In this document: positions 1 to 11,425 of the stretch, in pieces | Numbering within the stretch: the first letter of the stretch is position 1 | How the letters are laid out: each line of letters begins with the position of its first letter | Origin: Tubiluchus corallicola | Lineage: Eukaryota > Priapulida > Priapulimorpha > Priapulimorphida > Tubiluchidae | NCBI GenBank assembly: GCA_030141605.1 | Contig: JAQGDQ010000181.1 | Coordinates: 211,124 to 275,123 of the forward strand | Direction: 5' to 3' | Length of the DNA: 64,000 nt | Position numbers and translations under genes: made by a program | The notes under the pieces: model-generated | What the model saw: only the letters and a program-made list of their open reading frames with translations | What the model was told of the DNA's origin: nothing | Database searches by the model: none

Positions 1-177
1 TACAGTAGGGTAATTATGATGCAAATTGAGTAAGCTGTAAGAGCATTTGTATCATCATCATTACTATCATCGTCATTGTCGCCAAGAATTAGCACTTGCA
101 AACAAAGTTACGTATTTAGGAAGTAGCTTGTAAAGGCAAGTAAATATTGGTAAAAAAGTTATGAACCGAGTCTCAAA

Positions 178-551
178 ATCTAGTGCCTCAATTCCCAAAA
201 AGTACTGGCTTGTCCAGCATATGCGTGATACTAAAACTAGTCTGACCTAAAGGGGAAGACACATAGAAAGAATGCCTGGCACAAGACTGCCTAAACAACT
301 TCTCCATAGAAATCTATCATCAAGTGCCCATTCAACAGGATAAAAGAAACTTTCCAAAGATTCACTAAAAGTACTCCTGAAGATTGTAGAAATTCTCCTA
401 AGGTGTGGGAGGAAAAGACTTGAAATCATCCGAACTTAAGAACCTACGGTACATCTGAATACACTACATTGAAAAAGCCAACGAGAAAAGCAGCATGCAA
501 AACCAAACAGTCCCCAAGACGGAGTTCAAACCATTGCCTGTCCTTATACTG
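178..551 (+). mobile_element. Decayed 3' end of a non-LTR retrotransposon (LINE)
   Basis: Across shifting plus-strand frames this stretch reads like the C-terminal tail common to many animal LINE polyproteins: a GH-x-x-RMP-x-x-RLPKQLL-like motif near 255-305, a KKLSKDSLK-like motif near 340-375, then a basic R-K-A-x-x-K-x-K stretch leading into CPRKC...IGFKSHLRT at about 550-600. That last motif is the zinc-finger-like end of such ORFs. Stops and frameshifts make it non-coding. What is seen is the motif order and spacing; the family name is inferred. The minisatellite that follows grows directly out of its last codons. Confidence 0.6.
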
Positions 552-1640
552 CCCTAGGAAATGTATGGTGCAAATCGGTTTCAAAAGCCATCTACGCACC
601 CTAGGAAATGTATGGTGCAAATTGGTTTCAAAAGCCATCTACGCACCCTAGGAACTGCTTACAGCAAATCGGTCTCAAAAGCCATCTACGCACCCTAGGA
701 ACTGCTTACTGCAAATCAGTCTCAAAATCCATCTATGCACCCTAGGAACTGCTTAGTGCAAATTGGTCTCAAAAGCCATCTACGCACCCTAGGAACTAAT
801 TAGTGTAAATTGGTCTCAAAATCCATCTACGCACCCTAGGAACTGCTTACTGCAAATCAGTCTCAAAATCCATCTATGCACCCTAGGAACTGCTTAGTGC
901 AAATTGGTCTCAAAAGCCATCTACGCACACTAGGAACTAATTAGTGTAAATTGGTCTCAAAAGCCATCTACGCACCCTAGGAACTGCTTACTGCAAATCG
1001 GTCTCAAAATCCAACTATACACCCTAGGAACTGCTTACTGCAAATTGGTCTCAAAATCCATCTACGCACCCTAGGAACTGCTTAGTGCAAATTGGTCTCA
1101 AAAGCCATCTACGCACCCTAGGAACTGCTTACTGCAAATCAGTCTCAAAATCCATCTATACACCCTAGGAACTGCTTACTGCAAATCGGTCTCAAAATCC
1201 AACTATACACCCTAGGAACTGCTTACTGCAAATTGGTCTCAAAAGCCATCTATGCACCCTAGGAACTAATTAGTGTAAATTGGTCTCAAAAGCCATCTAC
1301 GCACCCTAGGAACTGCTTACTGCAAATCGGTCTCAAAATCCATCTATACACCCTAGGAACTGCTTACTGCAAATCAGTCTCAAAATCCATCTATGCACCC
1401 TAGGAACTGCTTAGTGCAAATTGGTCTCAAAAGCCATCTATGTGGTTTGTGTTTGGTTGTTCGCACCCTAGGAACTGCTTACTGCAAATCGGTCTCAAAA
1501 TCCATCTATACACCCTAGGAACTGCTTACTGCAAATCGGTCTCAAAATCCATCTACGCACCCTAGGAACTGCTTCCTGCAAATCGGTCTCAAAATCCATC
1601 TATGCATCCTAGAAATTACTTAGCGCAAATGGGTCTCAAA
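552..1640. repeat. Minisatellite, 47-bp unit, about 23 copies
   Basis: CCTAGG recurs every 47 bp (for example at about 553, 600 and 647) within a unit of the form gcaaatcggtctcaaaa, then ccatctacgcaccctaggaa. Units differ by a few substitutions (ACTGCTTACTG or ACTAATTAGTG variants, and CATCTACG or CAACTATA variants). One unit near 1441 carries a 25-bp insertion rich in tgtggtttgt. The final copies at 1600-1660 are degraded. In one frame the unit reads P-R-N-C-x-x-Q-I-G-L-K-S-H-L-R-T, the terminal zinc-finger motif of the LINE just upstream. As 47 is not a multiple of 3, the frame rotates from unit to unit and the array is not a coding repeat. Confidence 0.93.
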
Positions 1641-2151
1641 ACCCATTGACGAACTCACCAGACATGAAAAACAGATTTGAAAAATCATGCTTCACTTTCT
1701 CAAGGAGAAGAACATAAGTTTTGCCGCAGCTGTTGTTTTAATGACATTTTGGCAACACTTCCATCATGAAAACATGAACAGTAATCGTTCATTAAAATCA
1801 ATAAATTAAATGCCCTAACATGATTTGTGCATAGAGAACTGTAAAATTATGATAAACTCAAGCTCTGTTTTTTAAATTCACTGAAATTCATAGAAAAACA
1901 GAACAAAATAGTCAATTTTCATGCAACTGAAATATGCATAAATTAACATTATTATAACAAAATCAACACGTGATAATGCAGACATTAAAAATTATCTCAC
2001 AGACAAATAAAAATGTCTTACACAAAAAAATAAAATAGCGCCAAATCAAAAGACCCATTTACAAAGTCTTTAAGAGTATAATACTCAATACCTTTATAGA
2101 TAAATTGAAATCTCTTATTATCAACTAAATTTATAACATTTACTGTTTTAG
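1641..2151. other. Gene-free AT-rich stretch
   Basis: No coding exon, repeat or RNA is recognised. The last 15 bases (tttactgttttag) form an acceptable 3' splice site for the possible exon that follows. Confidence 0.5.
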
Positions 2152-2443
2152 CACAATGAGCCCAGATAACTATGAGGAAGCAAAATCGTATCTGGTGAAA
2201 GCTTCGGTAGCAGCTGGAGTCCTCATACTTATTGCCGTAATATTCTGGGTAGTTCACTTATGCAAAAAGCGCAAAAAGAAGTTGAGTATAGACTGTCAGA
2301 CGCTCCTTACCTTACCTTCAGAGAGCCACCTTGGAGAAACCAATTCATACAGCGTTGATGCAACTATAATTACACAAATACCAAACTTCCGGTATATCAG
2401 TGTACCATGCAATAAAACGTACCAAAATACCATGTCAAAATAA
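2152..2443 (+). CDS. Possible last exon of a single-pass membrane protein
   Basis: Not recognised by family. An open frame follows a pyrimidine-rich acceptor (tttactgttttag at about 2139-2151) and ends in TAA at 2441-2443. It encodes a short polar segment, one strong membrane span of about 22 residues (ASVAAGVLILIAVIFWVVHL) followed by a basic stop-transfer cluster CKKRKKK, and a cytoplasmic tail of about 60 residues rich in Ser/Thr. An AATAAA lies at 2591-2596. This layout fits the 3' end of a type I receptor gene whose earlier exons are left of the window. No earlier exon is visible between 1 and 2151, where the LINE and minisatellite sit. It could equally be a small standalone gene starting at ATG 2156, or a chance frame. 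Confidence 0.35.
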
Positions 2444-2590
2444 AACATGCTGAGAGCTTTTCAATGACAAACGGGGTTAGTATCGTCTTACGATATCAAC
2501 TAATATTTTAATAATGTCACATAATGCATGTTAGTGGTTAAAGTATAGTATAATCTGTAACCAGTAGCAATTTACCTGTACAAAACTATC

Positions 2591-2596
2591 AATAAA
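2591..2596 (+). promoter_or_regulatory. Poly(A) signal AATAAA
   Basis: Canonical hexamer about 150 bases after the stop of the possible membrane-protein exon. The motif is seen directly; its use is inferred. Confidence 0.35.
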
Positions 2597-3078
2597 CTTG
2601 GTAAGTTTTTTGTTGTAAATTAATACTAATTCTTTAATATTGCTAGATATTGAACTTTTAACGATTTAAAAATTTCATAAAGCAATCTATTATCAAAATA
2701 TTCGTATGTTATGTACATTATTAATATATAATGAGCAATGTGTATTATAAATCACTTTGTTGTTATGAGTGCATTATGAAGAATGTAAAATATACAGTCC
2801 TAAAACCATTCAGTGTATGTGTGTTTGGTAAATGTGAAACTAATAACTTATGTTATATAGGCAAAATTTGCTCTAACGTAATTTACTTGGTGTATAAATT
2901 TATTGAATCAAATGCTCATGTCTGCTCAAAAATAGCTGTTCAAATCTACTCTCATTAATAAATAATTTAAAGAAGAAAAATGGTTAATCATTATTCAACC
3001 ATCAAGAGTAATGGTTGTGGCAGGACGGAAACCTATCTGTTTATCAAGGTTAATCCTCTAGGGTGAGCCACAGAACCG

Positions 3079-3138
3079 TCTCAGCATCAGCAAACATCAG
3101 GACTATATATATAGTCCTGATGTTTGCTGATGCTGAGA
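3079..3138. repeat. Perfect 60-bp palindrome
   Basis: The sequence equals its own reverse complement over 60 bases with no spacer, centred between 3108 and 3109 in a gactatatatatagtc core. The arms read tctcagcatcagcaaacatcag and its complement. Perfect spacer-free palindromes of this length are unstable in most genomes and are unlikely by chance. It could extrude a hairpin or cruciform, be a snap-back replication product, or be an assembly artefact. Confidence 0.95.
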
Positions 3139-3180
3139 TATATATGTGTGTGCGTGTACACACACACACACTCATATCTC
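3135..3180. repeat. Second, imperfect palindrome with TG/CA tract
   Basis: It overlaps the right end of the 60-bp palindrome. GAGATAT...GTGTGTGCGTG is mirrored by CACACACACAC...ATATCTC, with mismatches near the middle. The pair forms two consecutive potential hairpins. Confidence 0.75.
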
Positions 3181-6100
3181 AGTTTGCCGGACCTTGCCGT
3201 TATGGATATTGGAAGAACCTGACAAAATCTGGACTGATAAAAAGTCTCGCGTAATATGGACACAGTCCAATGTTTCGTTAGCTCATAACTAGTTGGCGGG
3301 CTGTCACTTTGTTTACATCATTACATCAGTGTAACCATGAGTATATCTTATATATAAAAATACAGAATCAATTATATGCAGAGTTACTTCAGTCAACTGC
3401 CAACAGTTCTTACATACTTTTGCATAGGAGAGGCCCATATTAGATGTTTTTGAGAAAATTAGGCAATTGATTCTATATTAGTGTGAGTTTAGTACGTGGC
3501 GACAACTGTATCAGCTTAGTATCGGTAAATATGGACAATTGGTAAATTCGGACCAATGATTTCATTGTATGCTAAAATTGATGATAATGCGCATAGAGCA
3601 ATATTAAAACAGTGATAATTATAAAATAGCTGTTCCTTTGTCACATTCTTGTCACTGTTGTGTTTGCTTATGAGTAGGGTCTATTAACTAATTAGCATTT
3701 ATTTTGTGTGTATAATATATTGTATGTTACATGGATGTAAAAATCTGCTACAAAATATCTATTCAATTCAATTCAAATCAACATTTAGGGTAATTAAACA
3801 TTAGATTTTACAACAATCATTGAAAAATATAAGAACACTAAAAATAATCACAAAAAATTAATCGTGATGTTGATTTACAAGTACAAGGTTATAATCGAAT
3901 TACTAAATTTCACATAGCCCATTGATATTTTCAGAATTGTACTTATTCCAATTTTTATGAAAAAATAAAAAATCTCGCTATTAGGAAAAGAGAAACGTGG
4001 CACTTGAAACTACTGCATTGTTTTGTTGTTGTCTTTGTTTTTATTCTTATCTTAATTATGGAAATTTTTCATTAACCATCACTAGTCTTCACATTATGAA
4101 TTAAATTTGCATTATTGTGCACCTATTGCATTGAAGATTACAGGCTATCATCATAGAGAGTTGCACTCTACACAATTACATGTCACAACTTAATAAATCA
4201 CCTTTCACAGATTGACAACTTGGCAATGACAAAAATTTTGGCAAATGGCAATTCAGCATTACTGTGTTCAGCAATACTGTTATTTATTATTTAGAGTCTG
4301 ACAGAGTGAAGAAAAATCCGATCACTGCAGCTTACCTACCAAATTACCCAGTCCACATAATTCGTAAAAAACACACACAAACTGATATTCAAAATGTTGA
4401 ACTCTATCCACATGAGCAGTTTTCACTGGCAGTTATTTCGTACATAACTGCTGTCGTCATTTATGATATAATGTTAAAAATGAAGTTAACTACTAGTGCA
4501 ATTTTTGTTAACTGTCGTGAGTTGTTGAATGTATGGCGTAATATGACCTCTTTTTCTTGTTCTTCTTGTTGACTTATATAAAATATTTATTGTGTAATGC
4601 CAATGTAATTAACTTGCTTTTATGGCCACGACGTGATGCTTCTGTTACTTACAATATCACTTTCATGTGTCTTAATGTCCACTAAATACAATGTACAATT
4701 GCATTAATTTAAAATTAACCTATTAATTGCTGAAAATAATCTATCATTGAATTCATTTTATTTCTTTGTTAAATATCTAAATCTTTCTATCATCAAGAAA
4801 AGAAGCGTCAACTTAATACTGTAAAACGTATGAACAAATCCACATCTTGATGAACACATTTGTTTGTAAAGAATGTTCATATATAGGAATTTAATTTGAA
4901 AAGTCAAATAAAACAACTGCAGTATATTACAGACGTAGCTGCGATGAACATGAAATGAAACCATGTTTAAAACGTAACATAAATATAACTGCATATTCAG
5001 AATTGGACATAAAAATATGAAAAAGTAGTCAGTTTTTATGGCAGGCAACAGTTTGAGAAAAAATCTATAAAGTAATATAATTTTTAAGGAGATTTTTCTG
5101 AAACCTACTTCAGGTACTGGTGTAGTATTAGTATTTATAAACTTAGCATTTAAACTGTAGTTTTCCACATTTTAAGCATGTAATCCTAGGTTGTTTAGTT
5201 TGGAATTCAAAATAGCTCACAACAGCTTGGATGGTTGAATCTGTTTTTGAAAGACCAGTCATCACTTACCAATGTAATACAATAATCAGCTAGTCAGCAA
5301 GGGTAACGTGCACTCTAAACAGGTGGAATTTTCTTACATTCTCTGACCTGGTGGTCTGTTGCCTGGTATTGCTATTATAATGTGTCACTGATACAGCAGC
5401 AGAATTGCTGTTTGCACAAAAATCAATAAAATCTTATGCCTAGAATGTGCTATTAGCAATTAAGCTATTTTGGAAATGAGGAAACTTACCAGTTGAAAAT
5501 TTTGCATCACAGCGACCATTACTAGTATAGCACTTGTCTCTGGTTAGACTTTTGTTGTCAAACTTTTACTGTCAAAAATTCGCTAGACTTTAGATGCTCA
5601 AAGCACGGCTAGCGAAGCCAGTGTACCAGCACTGATTGTGTCTTTTCATGTAAATTTAGTGTAAAAGAACTGACATTAGAATGCTTCACCCTTAATTTTC
5701 TTGCACCTGTTGAGCGCATTCAACACTTACAACTACTTGAATTTATCATTATTAGAATCGATGACATATAGGCACATCGCAAAATAAACACTGCATCTGT
5801 ATGAAGTTTTTTAAATTTTTTGATGGACTTTTATGAAAATAATCAGTTAGAGACCAATATTCAACAACAAGATGTGACCACACAAAGTATCACAGTACTA
5901 CAAAGAAGTTTTATCAGAATTTTAGAATGCTAGAATTTTTTGTAACACAGACAGAAAAACAGTGATACAAAGGGAGCAGTCAGAGGAAGATATATATATA
6001 TACATGCAAAAAAGAAATTTGAAATTTCGCTGTAAACTTTTGTTAAGTTTTAGCTTATTGTTTAAGCAATAAGTATCATAAAGTGTTCGATTTGTGAACC

Positions 6101-7283
6101 AAGCATTATTGATTATTGCAACACAGCTGAGGTCTTGTAAATGCAACTGAATGCTCTTAATGTCCTACATAAAGCACCCATTTCCTACGGAAGGCACCAT
6201 TTCGTTTAGAGACATTTCACTTAGCGACCCAAATCTTCACTTCAGACTGTAAGATTCAGCATATTCAGAACTTTGTCATTTAATGTCCCGGATTATTATC
6301 TTTAATGATAACAAGCAGCAATTAGGCATCAAAAACAGAATGGAAGAAAACACGGTGACTTACAATTTTGTTTTCGCGGATTTAACACACAACTGGCGCC
6401 GAACAAAAAATGATATTGCCGCAAACCTAAGCTACAAGTGCGTCTAACAAACAATTGAAATACACTTAAAGAAATCATACATCAACAATTAGTTATTGCT
6501 AGTTATACTAATTATAACTATTGAGACTTTACCTCGTAGCATGCTTAACATAAAAGGGGAAACCCGCAAAAGTTTCGTCAACTGGAAACTGCCAAAACGT
6601 TGTTAATAGCAAGCCAAGAAACCTTAAAAGTTTTCTTGGCGTAAATTAACTTGATTACGAACTGTTTGCACGAACATTACATCCGCGCTAAGAATAATTA
6701 CGATCATTCAATGACATTCCATAGCATAAAATGTAACCAAATGTATAGAATTATTCGATCTATAGTTGTTATTACCAAAGTAAGCTTTTCTACAGAAAAA
6801 ATATTCAATTATAGACACTATCCATTTTTCCATTTTCTTTTGCGTTTTTAGTGTTTATCTTAAGGTAAACAACTGGACAATCAAGATAAATGATTATAAT
6901 AAAACGTCTAAAACAAAAAACACTTTCAGTGCAATTTATATATATAAATTCTTTATTTGTCATTAAAAATGGCTCACTCATTACAATAAAATTGAGTAAT
7001 CCTCAGCGTAATGTTAAAAACAAAACTGTTCAAGACAAATGCGTCCAGTGCAGACTAAAAAAAACTAAAGTGTAAAACTAAGGCCTAATTAAATACAATT
7101 AATGAACATATTTACAAACACAATATTAAAATAATTTTACAAAACAATATTACAAAAAAAACATTAAATTTTACAAGACATATTTTACACTATATATACA
7201 TTTAACATGACACAATTAACAGAAACATGTTTTACATTACATAAATTTTTTTTTTATTTTACATTTTTAATCGTTTTATGGAG
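3181..7283. other. Gene-free AT-rich stretch
   Basis: Open frames here are short, low in complexity and lack acceptor/donor context. No family is recognised. Part of the segment from about 6890 to 7283 is probably the 3' untranslated tail of the minus-strand LINE fragment that ends at 7284. Confidence 0.5.
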
Positions 7284-7800
7284 TTAGGGGCGGGGGTAGA
7301 TGAAAATTGAGTCTGTGTAATTAGTATCAGATGCACAATGTGGAAGTTGAAACCTGTTATATTGATATTCTTTTAATTTCTTTTTAAAGTGGTGGAGAGA
7401 TTCTATTAGTTTTATTTCACTGGGTAGTAAGTTCCATAAATGTATGGCCTGTTTTGATATAGAGTTATTTCCAAATTTGTTGTTTACTGTAATTTGCTTT
7501 AAATTGTGTGTTCTATTGTTTAAAGTGGTATCAGGAATGAATGCTAAGGGATTGTTTATAAATGGAATGCTCAGTTTGTTGATATATTTATAAAGAAATA
7601 TCAGTGTTTTGTAATCTCGATAGGCTTCTAATATTGGTATTTTTGTGGACGTTCTTAAGCTTGTTGCAGATGCAGCATGTTGTTTAGCAGTTTTATTAGA
7701 ATAGCCATGAATTTAACGACTGATGATCTACTTTCTGATCCTGTAATGAGGGAGTATAGTAGCCTTATCACAAACTGATAAACAATTCTGTTTTACTGCC
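7284..7800 (-). mobile_element. 3' end of a CR1/L2-like LINE
   Basis: Read on the minus strand, the last 130 codons or so match the C-terminal layout of CR1-type LINE reverse transcriptases: an R-L-x-x-x-ITG-like segment, then a frame change, IPILEAYRDYKTLIFLYKYINKLSIP, a TLNNRTHNLKQI segment (equivalent to the usual R-x-Y-N-T-R), a SISKQAIHLWNLLPSEIK motif, FKKKLKEY, and a stop at 7284-7286. The N-terminal part of the element is missing, as expected for 5'-truncated insertion. It differs in sequence from the LINE at 55.7-58.6 kb. Confidence 0.75.
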
Positions 7801-7850
7801 CTGCAACAATTATAAAAAAAAATCGTCTTTTATTGTGTGTGTGTGATCAG

Positions 7851-8215
7851 TAGGGGTGAGCATCGAACGTTCGAATTTGATTCGAACGAGTTTTTTTAGT
7901 TCGAACTCGATTCGAATCCAAAACTATAGATTCGAATAATTCAGCACTTCAATCACACATGTTCTTTATCACTAAAACGATTGAAACATCATGCAATTAG
8001 CATAATTTAGCTGTGATTTCTGCACACAATCTTAAAGAAATTACTAGTCGTTTTATTGCAGAACAAAATCTAGTGATATGCATGATCTTTGTAAGACTAA
8101 TTTTTGCTGGTGGTTCGAAAACTTGTTCGACAATCTTTCGATCTCAATTCGAATTCGAAAGTCACAAATTCGGTTCGATTCGAATTCGCTTTCCGGTAGA
8201 GAATGCTCACCCCTA
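7851..8215. mobile_element. hAT-type MITE, copy 1
   Basis: The ends are inverted: TAGGGGTGAGCAT on the left, ATGCTCACCCCTA on the right. The element is flanked by identical 8-bp GTGATCAG copies (7843-7850 and 8216-8223). An 8-bp duplication and a TAGGGGTG terminus fit the hAT superfamily. The 365-bp interior is non-coding and full of TTCGAA/TTCGAATTCGAA motifs that can pair with each other. Confidence 0.85.
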
Positions 8216-8223
8216 GTGATCAG

Positions 8224-8600
8224 TAGAAGTGAGCATCGAGCGTTCAAGTCTTTTGGATTTTCAAATTTATAGATTCGAATAATCCAGCACTTCAGCCACA
8301 CACGTTCTTTATCGTTAAAATGTTTGAAACAGTATGCAATTAAAACAATTTAGCTGCAGTTTCTGTGCAAAACTTTTAACAAACTAACAGTGGTTTACCT
8401 GCAGAACAAAATCAAGTAATATAAATGATCTTTGTAAGGCCACTTTTTACTAATGGTTCGAAAACTGGTTCGAAAATCTTTCAAACTCAATTCGAATTCG
8501 ATTCAGATTCGAAATACTGAAATTTGCTTCGATTCGAATTCGAAAGTCACAAATTTGCTTCGATTCGGATTCGCTTTCTGGCAGAGAATGCTCACCCCTG
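8224..8600. mobile_element. hAT-type MITE, copy 2 (tandem)
   Basis: A second, diverged copy of the same element starts directly after the shared GTGATCAG (8216-8223), with termini TAGAAGTGAGCAT and ATGCTCACCCCTG. It is followed by ATAATCAG (8601-8608), matching the 8-bp target in six of eight positions. The interior repeats the landmarks of copy 1: the cagcacttca block, cacacatgttctttatc-like block, GGTTCGAAAAC block and TTCGAATTCG clusters. Confidence 0.85.
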
Positions 8601-8608
8601 ATAATCAG

Positions 8609-10684
8609 CATTCAGCAGATAATTGTGTCATGGGCTACATAGTCTCAATAATTCCGTAATTATTAGCAACAAAGTTAACGCGCTGTGACAGGCATGGTAG
8701 TACAATAAATCATTTAGATGTTCAGATGAATAATTTGAATACATGTATTAGGTGAAATTTAAATGATGCTGGTGTGCGGCACCGCGGTCGTTTACGAAAC
8801 TGTCGTGAAAGACAAACATTTTTCGTACGATGACAGGCATACGTGCTGACTTTCGTATGATTTTGCATATTGACCATAATTTTTTTGACAAATTGTTGAG
8901 AAATCTGAATTTTTGTGAAATCTGGTTTTACTTTTTAGACTAATTGCGCTTGTAGTATTATTGCAGACACAAGGCAGTGCTTTCAGTGAGAAATGCTTTT
9001 TTTAATTCTTTACATTTTGTGAGTATGTTATGAATGGAACAACTCTTCAAAATACAAAGTTTAAATCTTTAATCGACATTTATTTTGTTGAAACGTGGTT
9101 TCTATGAGTGTATTCACTTAACTCTTATCATGACAGTACAGTATAACGGTTATACACATTAAAGCTGTCAATTTATTGTCAGTAATTGAATTGAATTAAA
9201 TTGAATAGAATAACACTTTAAAAGAGAATCAAATTTCAACATTTTTTTGAGTTCGACTCAGATTAAAACGAAATTGTTGTGGGAATTGATTCTCTCGTGT
9301 TGATCAGTGCAAACCTAATGATTGTTAATATTTCATTACCAAAAAGTTAAACATTTCAAAAAAATAATCCACGAAAAATGACAAACTTGACTGGACTTGT
9401 GCATCCTGTGTATTAGAATTAAAATTGTCTGTCTTTAATTCATTTGCCGAAGCTCAATACTTAGACTATACTGAAACTTTGTAACTTGTAATAGTAAAAG
9501 TAAAATTGAAATCATCCTCAAATTAGAAAATTGTATGTACCTGTATGTTAGGCAAAAACTTGCGTTATAGTGTACTATTTAAGCGTAGTCAGTTACCTGC
9601 CTACAGCTTGTGTTTCTTTAATTTGAAATTACGTTTATGATCCCATTGTACATCCTGCATCTTCAGCAGGCATCAAATTTCTGCAGTTTCAGCTAAATTT
9701 CCTCTCAGCTTTTCATAAAAGATTTTTGAAACCTAATTCCTCTTTCACGTACGCATCCATTTCACTAGTTTCATCACATTCGCAACCATAACAGTGGTCT
9801 TGTTGTTAATTCTTCATTGAGGAATCTTTTTGCTGTTCAGTATCGCCACTCGCCAGCTTTTTACCTTTCGTCTCTTGTATTCCGCTCCTGAAGACTTGAC
9901 TAATATAGGTTTATCTACCATAATTAGATTAATGCTGTTGTAATGAGTTTACGTATTAACGGAATGGTCATTACTATAAGGATTTGCATAACTTTGTTGC
10001 TGAATGCGTACAATAGAAACTGCAGGCAAAAACAGAGTAACATGTCAGTAATATCTGCATGAATTGAGGTAATATGAGAAATCCAGATGAAACGAAGATG
10101 TTGAAAACATTTAATGATCGTACATTTTGACAGTAAAATAACACAACTAGTTTGCGTCATTTAATTAATGCCGCTTAATTAATTACACTTGTACTGTATT
10201 ACTATTTATGCCAAACTTCAAAATTAAAGAATTAGGAAACTTCCACAATGTGGCGCCCTATCGATAAACTGCTTAGTTTGCCTTAATGGTAGAGCAGGCC
10301 CTGCTTTTCTCATCATTGTGATGGTTTTTATCTATTCTTTTCGGTTTTATTTGTACTGCGGGAGGCAATCCGTTTCTGATGCCTCCATTACATTAAAAAT
10401 TAGAAGCCTCCTTTTGGTTTTTTATATGACTCTCTTGTATCCACAGTAAAACATAATCAGATAGATGTCTTCTTTAGCTTTAACCTAAACAGACTCTACA
10501 AAATGTCAATTCACTTATCTCTTGATCTATTTTTAATGAAGAACTACATAATTATGTTTGTAAACACTTTTTCAGGTAAGTGTGAGGTCATCAGTTCCAG
10601 TTAGTAACTCACCAGTTAGAGGTCTCAGACTCTGAGTGTAATACACTGAATTAATACAGTTCTCACTATTTCTTGCGCTTTTCA
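8609..10684. other. Gene-free stretch
   Basis: No exon, repeat array or RNA is recognised. Frames are short and frequently stopped on both strands. Confidence 0.5.
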
Positions 10685-10775
10685 ATGATTGTTGACCACC
10701 AACACAATGTCGTGCGTGTCGTGTCATCGATGGTCATTCGCAGACCATTTCGCAAAGGTCCTGCGAGTAATCTTG
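10685..10775 (+). CDS. Candidate short first coding exon
   Basis: An ATG at 10685 opens 30 codons rich in basic and hydrophobic residues (including VRVVSSMVIRRPFRKG). The frame ends after one extra base at a strong donor, G|GTAAGT (10776). The phase (1) matches the first certain WSB exon at 27438, so this could be an alternative first exon of that gene. Without transcript support it could equally be an untranslated exon or chance. Confidence 0.25.
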
Positions 10776-10846
10776 GTAAGTGTTCATTAATTATTGTATT
10801 TTACAGTACATTACTTCTATTTTTTATGTATTTACACTATTCTATA

Positions 10847-11100
10847 CAGGTAGTCATGGACTTATGACCTTTGCGACTTAAACGACTATTCGACTTTGTG
10901 ACCCGACAACAACTTAATTAATTAATTATACGAAACCAGTTATAACTCATTTCTAGTAACTTTAATAAACAAATTAACTTTAAATTGCTGTCTCTTTTGA
11001 TAAATTAATCGTAAGTGACGCCATACTTAGTGCATCTTACTAATTTCTCTTACGACCAATATGCCAGAACCAACTGTGGACGGAAGTCAATGACTACCTG
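10847..11100. mobile_element. Tc1/mariner-like MITE, 254 bp
   Basis: Terminal inverted repeats CAGGTAGTCATGGACTT (left) and AAGTCAATGACTACCTG (right) are flanked by TA on both sides (10845-10846 and 11101-11102). TA duplication is the signature of Tc1/mariner/pogo insertion. The ends resemble widespread non-autonomous elements beginning CAGGTAGTC. No transposase is present. Confidence 0.85.
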
Positions 11101-11352
11101 TAAATGATGGTAAATATTTGATTTTTCTGCCTTACTCTTTACAACTTAACAAATTTTAAAAATTGTTGTTGCTCATTGTAGCTTAAGGTGGCACGCTACA
11201 AAAAGCCAGTTTACAGCTAGTTTTAATTCCTACATAAAAAAGCAGATGCCGCTCATCAAATATGAATATTTAATAGGCGAGACAGATGAGATTGAAAAAG
11301 CATAGTTTTAAATAATGCATAATGTTAGTGAGAAGTAGTGTATTTGCTATCT

Positions 11353-11425
11353 AGTCTACTGGTTCTATAGCTTAATGGTTATAATGTGTGCGTACCTTTT
11401 ATCCTGAATTCATCTTCAACGCCTC
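11353..11425 (+). repeat. tRNA-like segment, perhaps a decayed SINE head
   Basis: GGTTCTATAGCTTAATGGTTATAATG resembles a tRNA acceptor/A-box region, but the following B box is poor (gaattcatcttc). A functional tRNA is not supported. Weak call. Confidence 0.2.

Noticed and set aside
552-1640. CRISPR-like regularly spaced repeats
   Set aside because: The 47-bp units are contiguous with no unique spacers, the DNA is eukaryotic, and no cas genes are present. It is a minisatellite.
4758-5168. 136-residue minus-strand frame
   Set aside because: Low-complexity Phe/Leu/Tyr composition from AT-rich DNA, with no domain, splice sites or signal.
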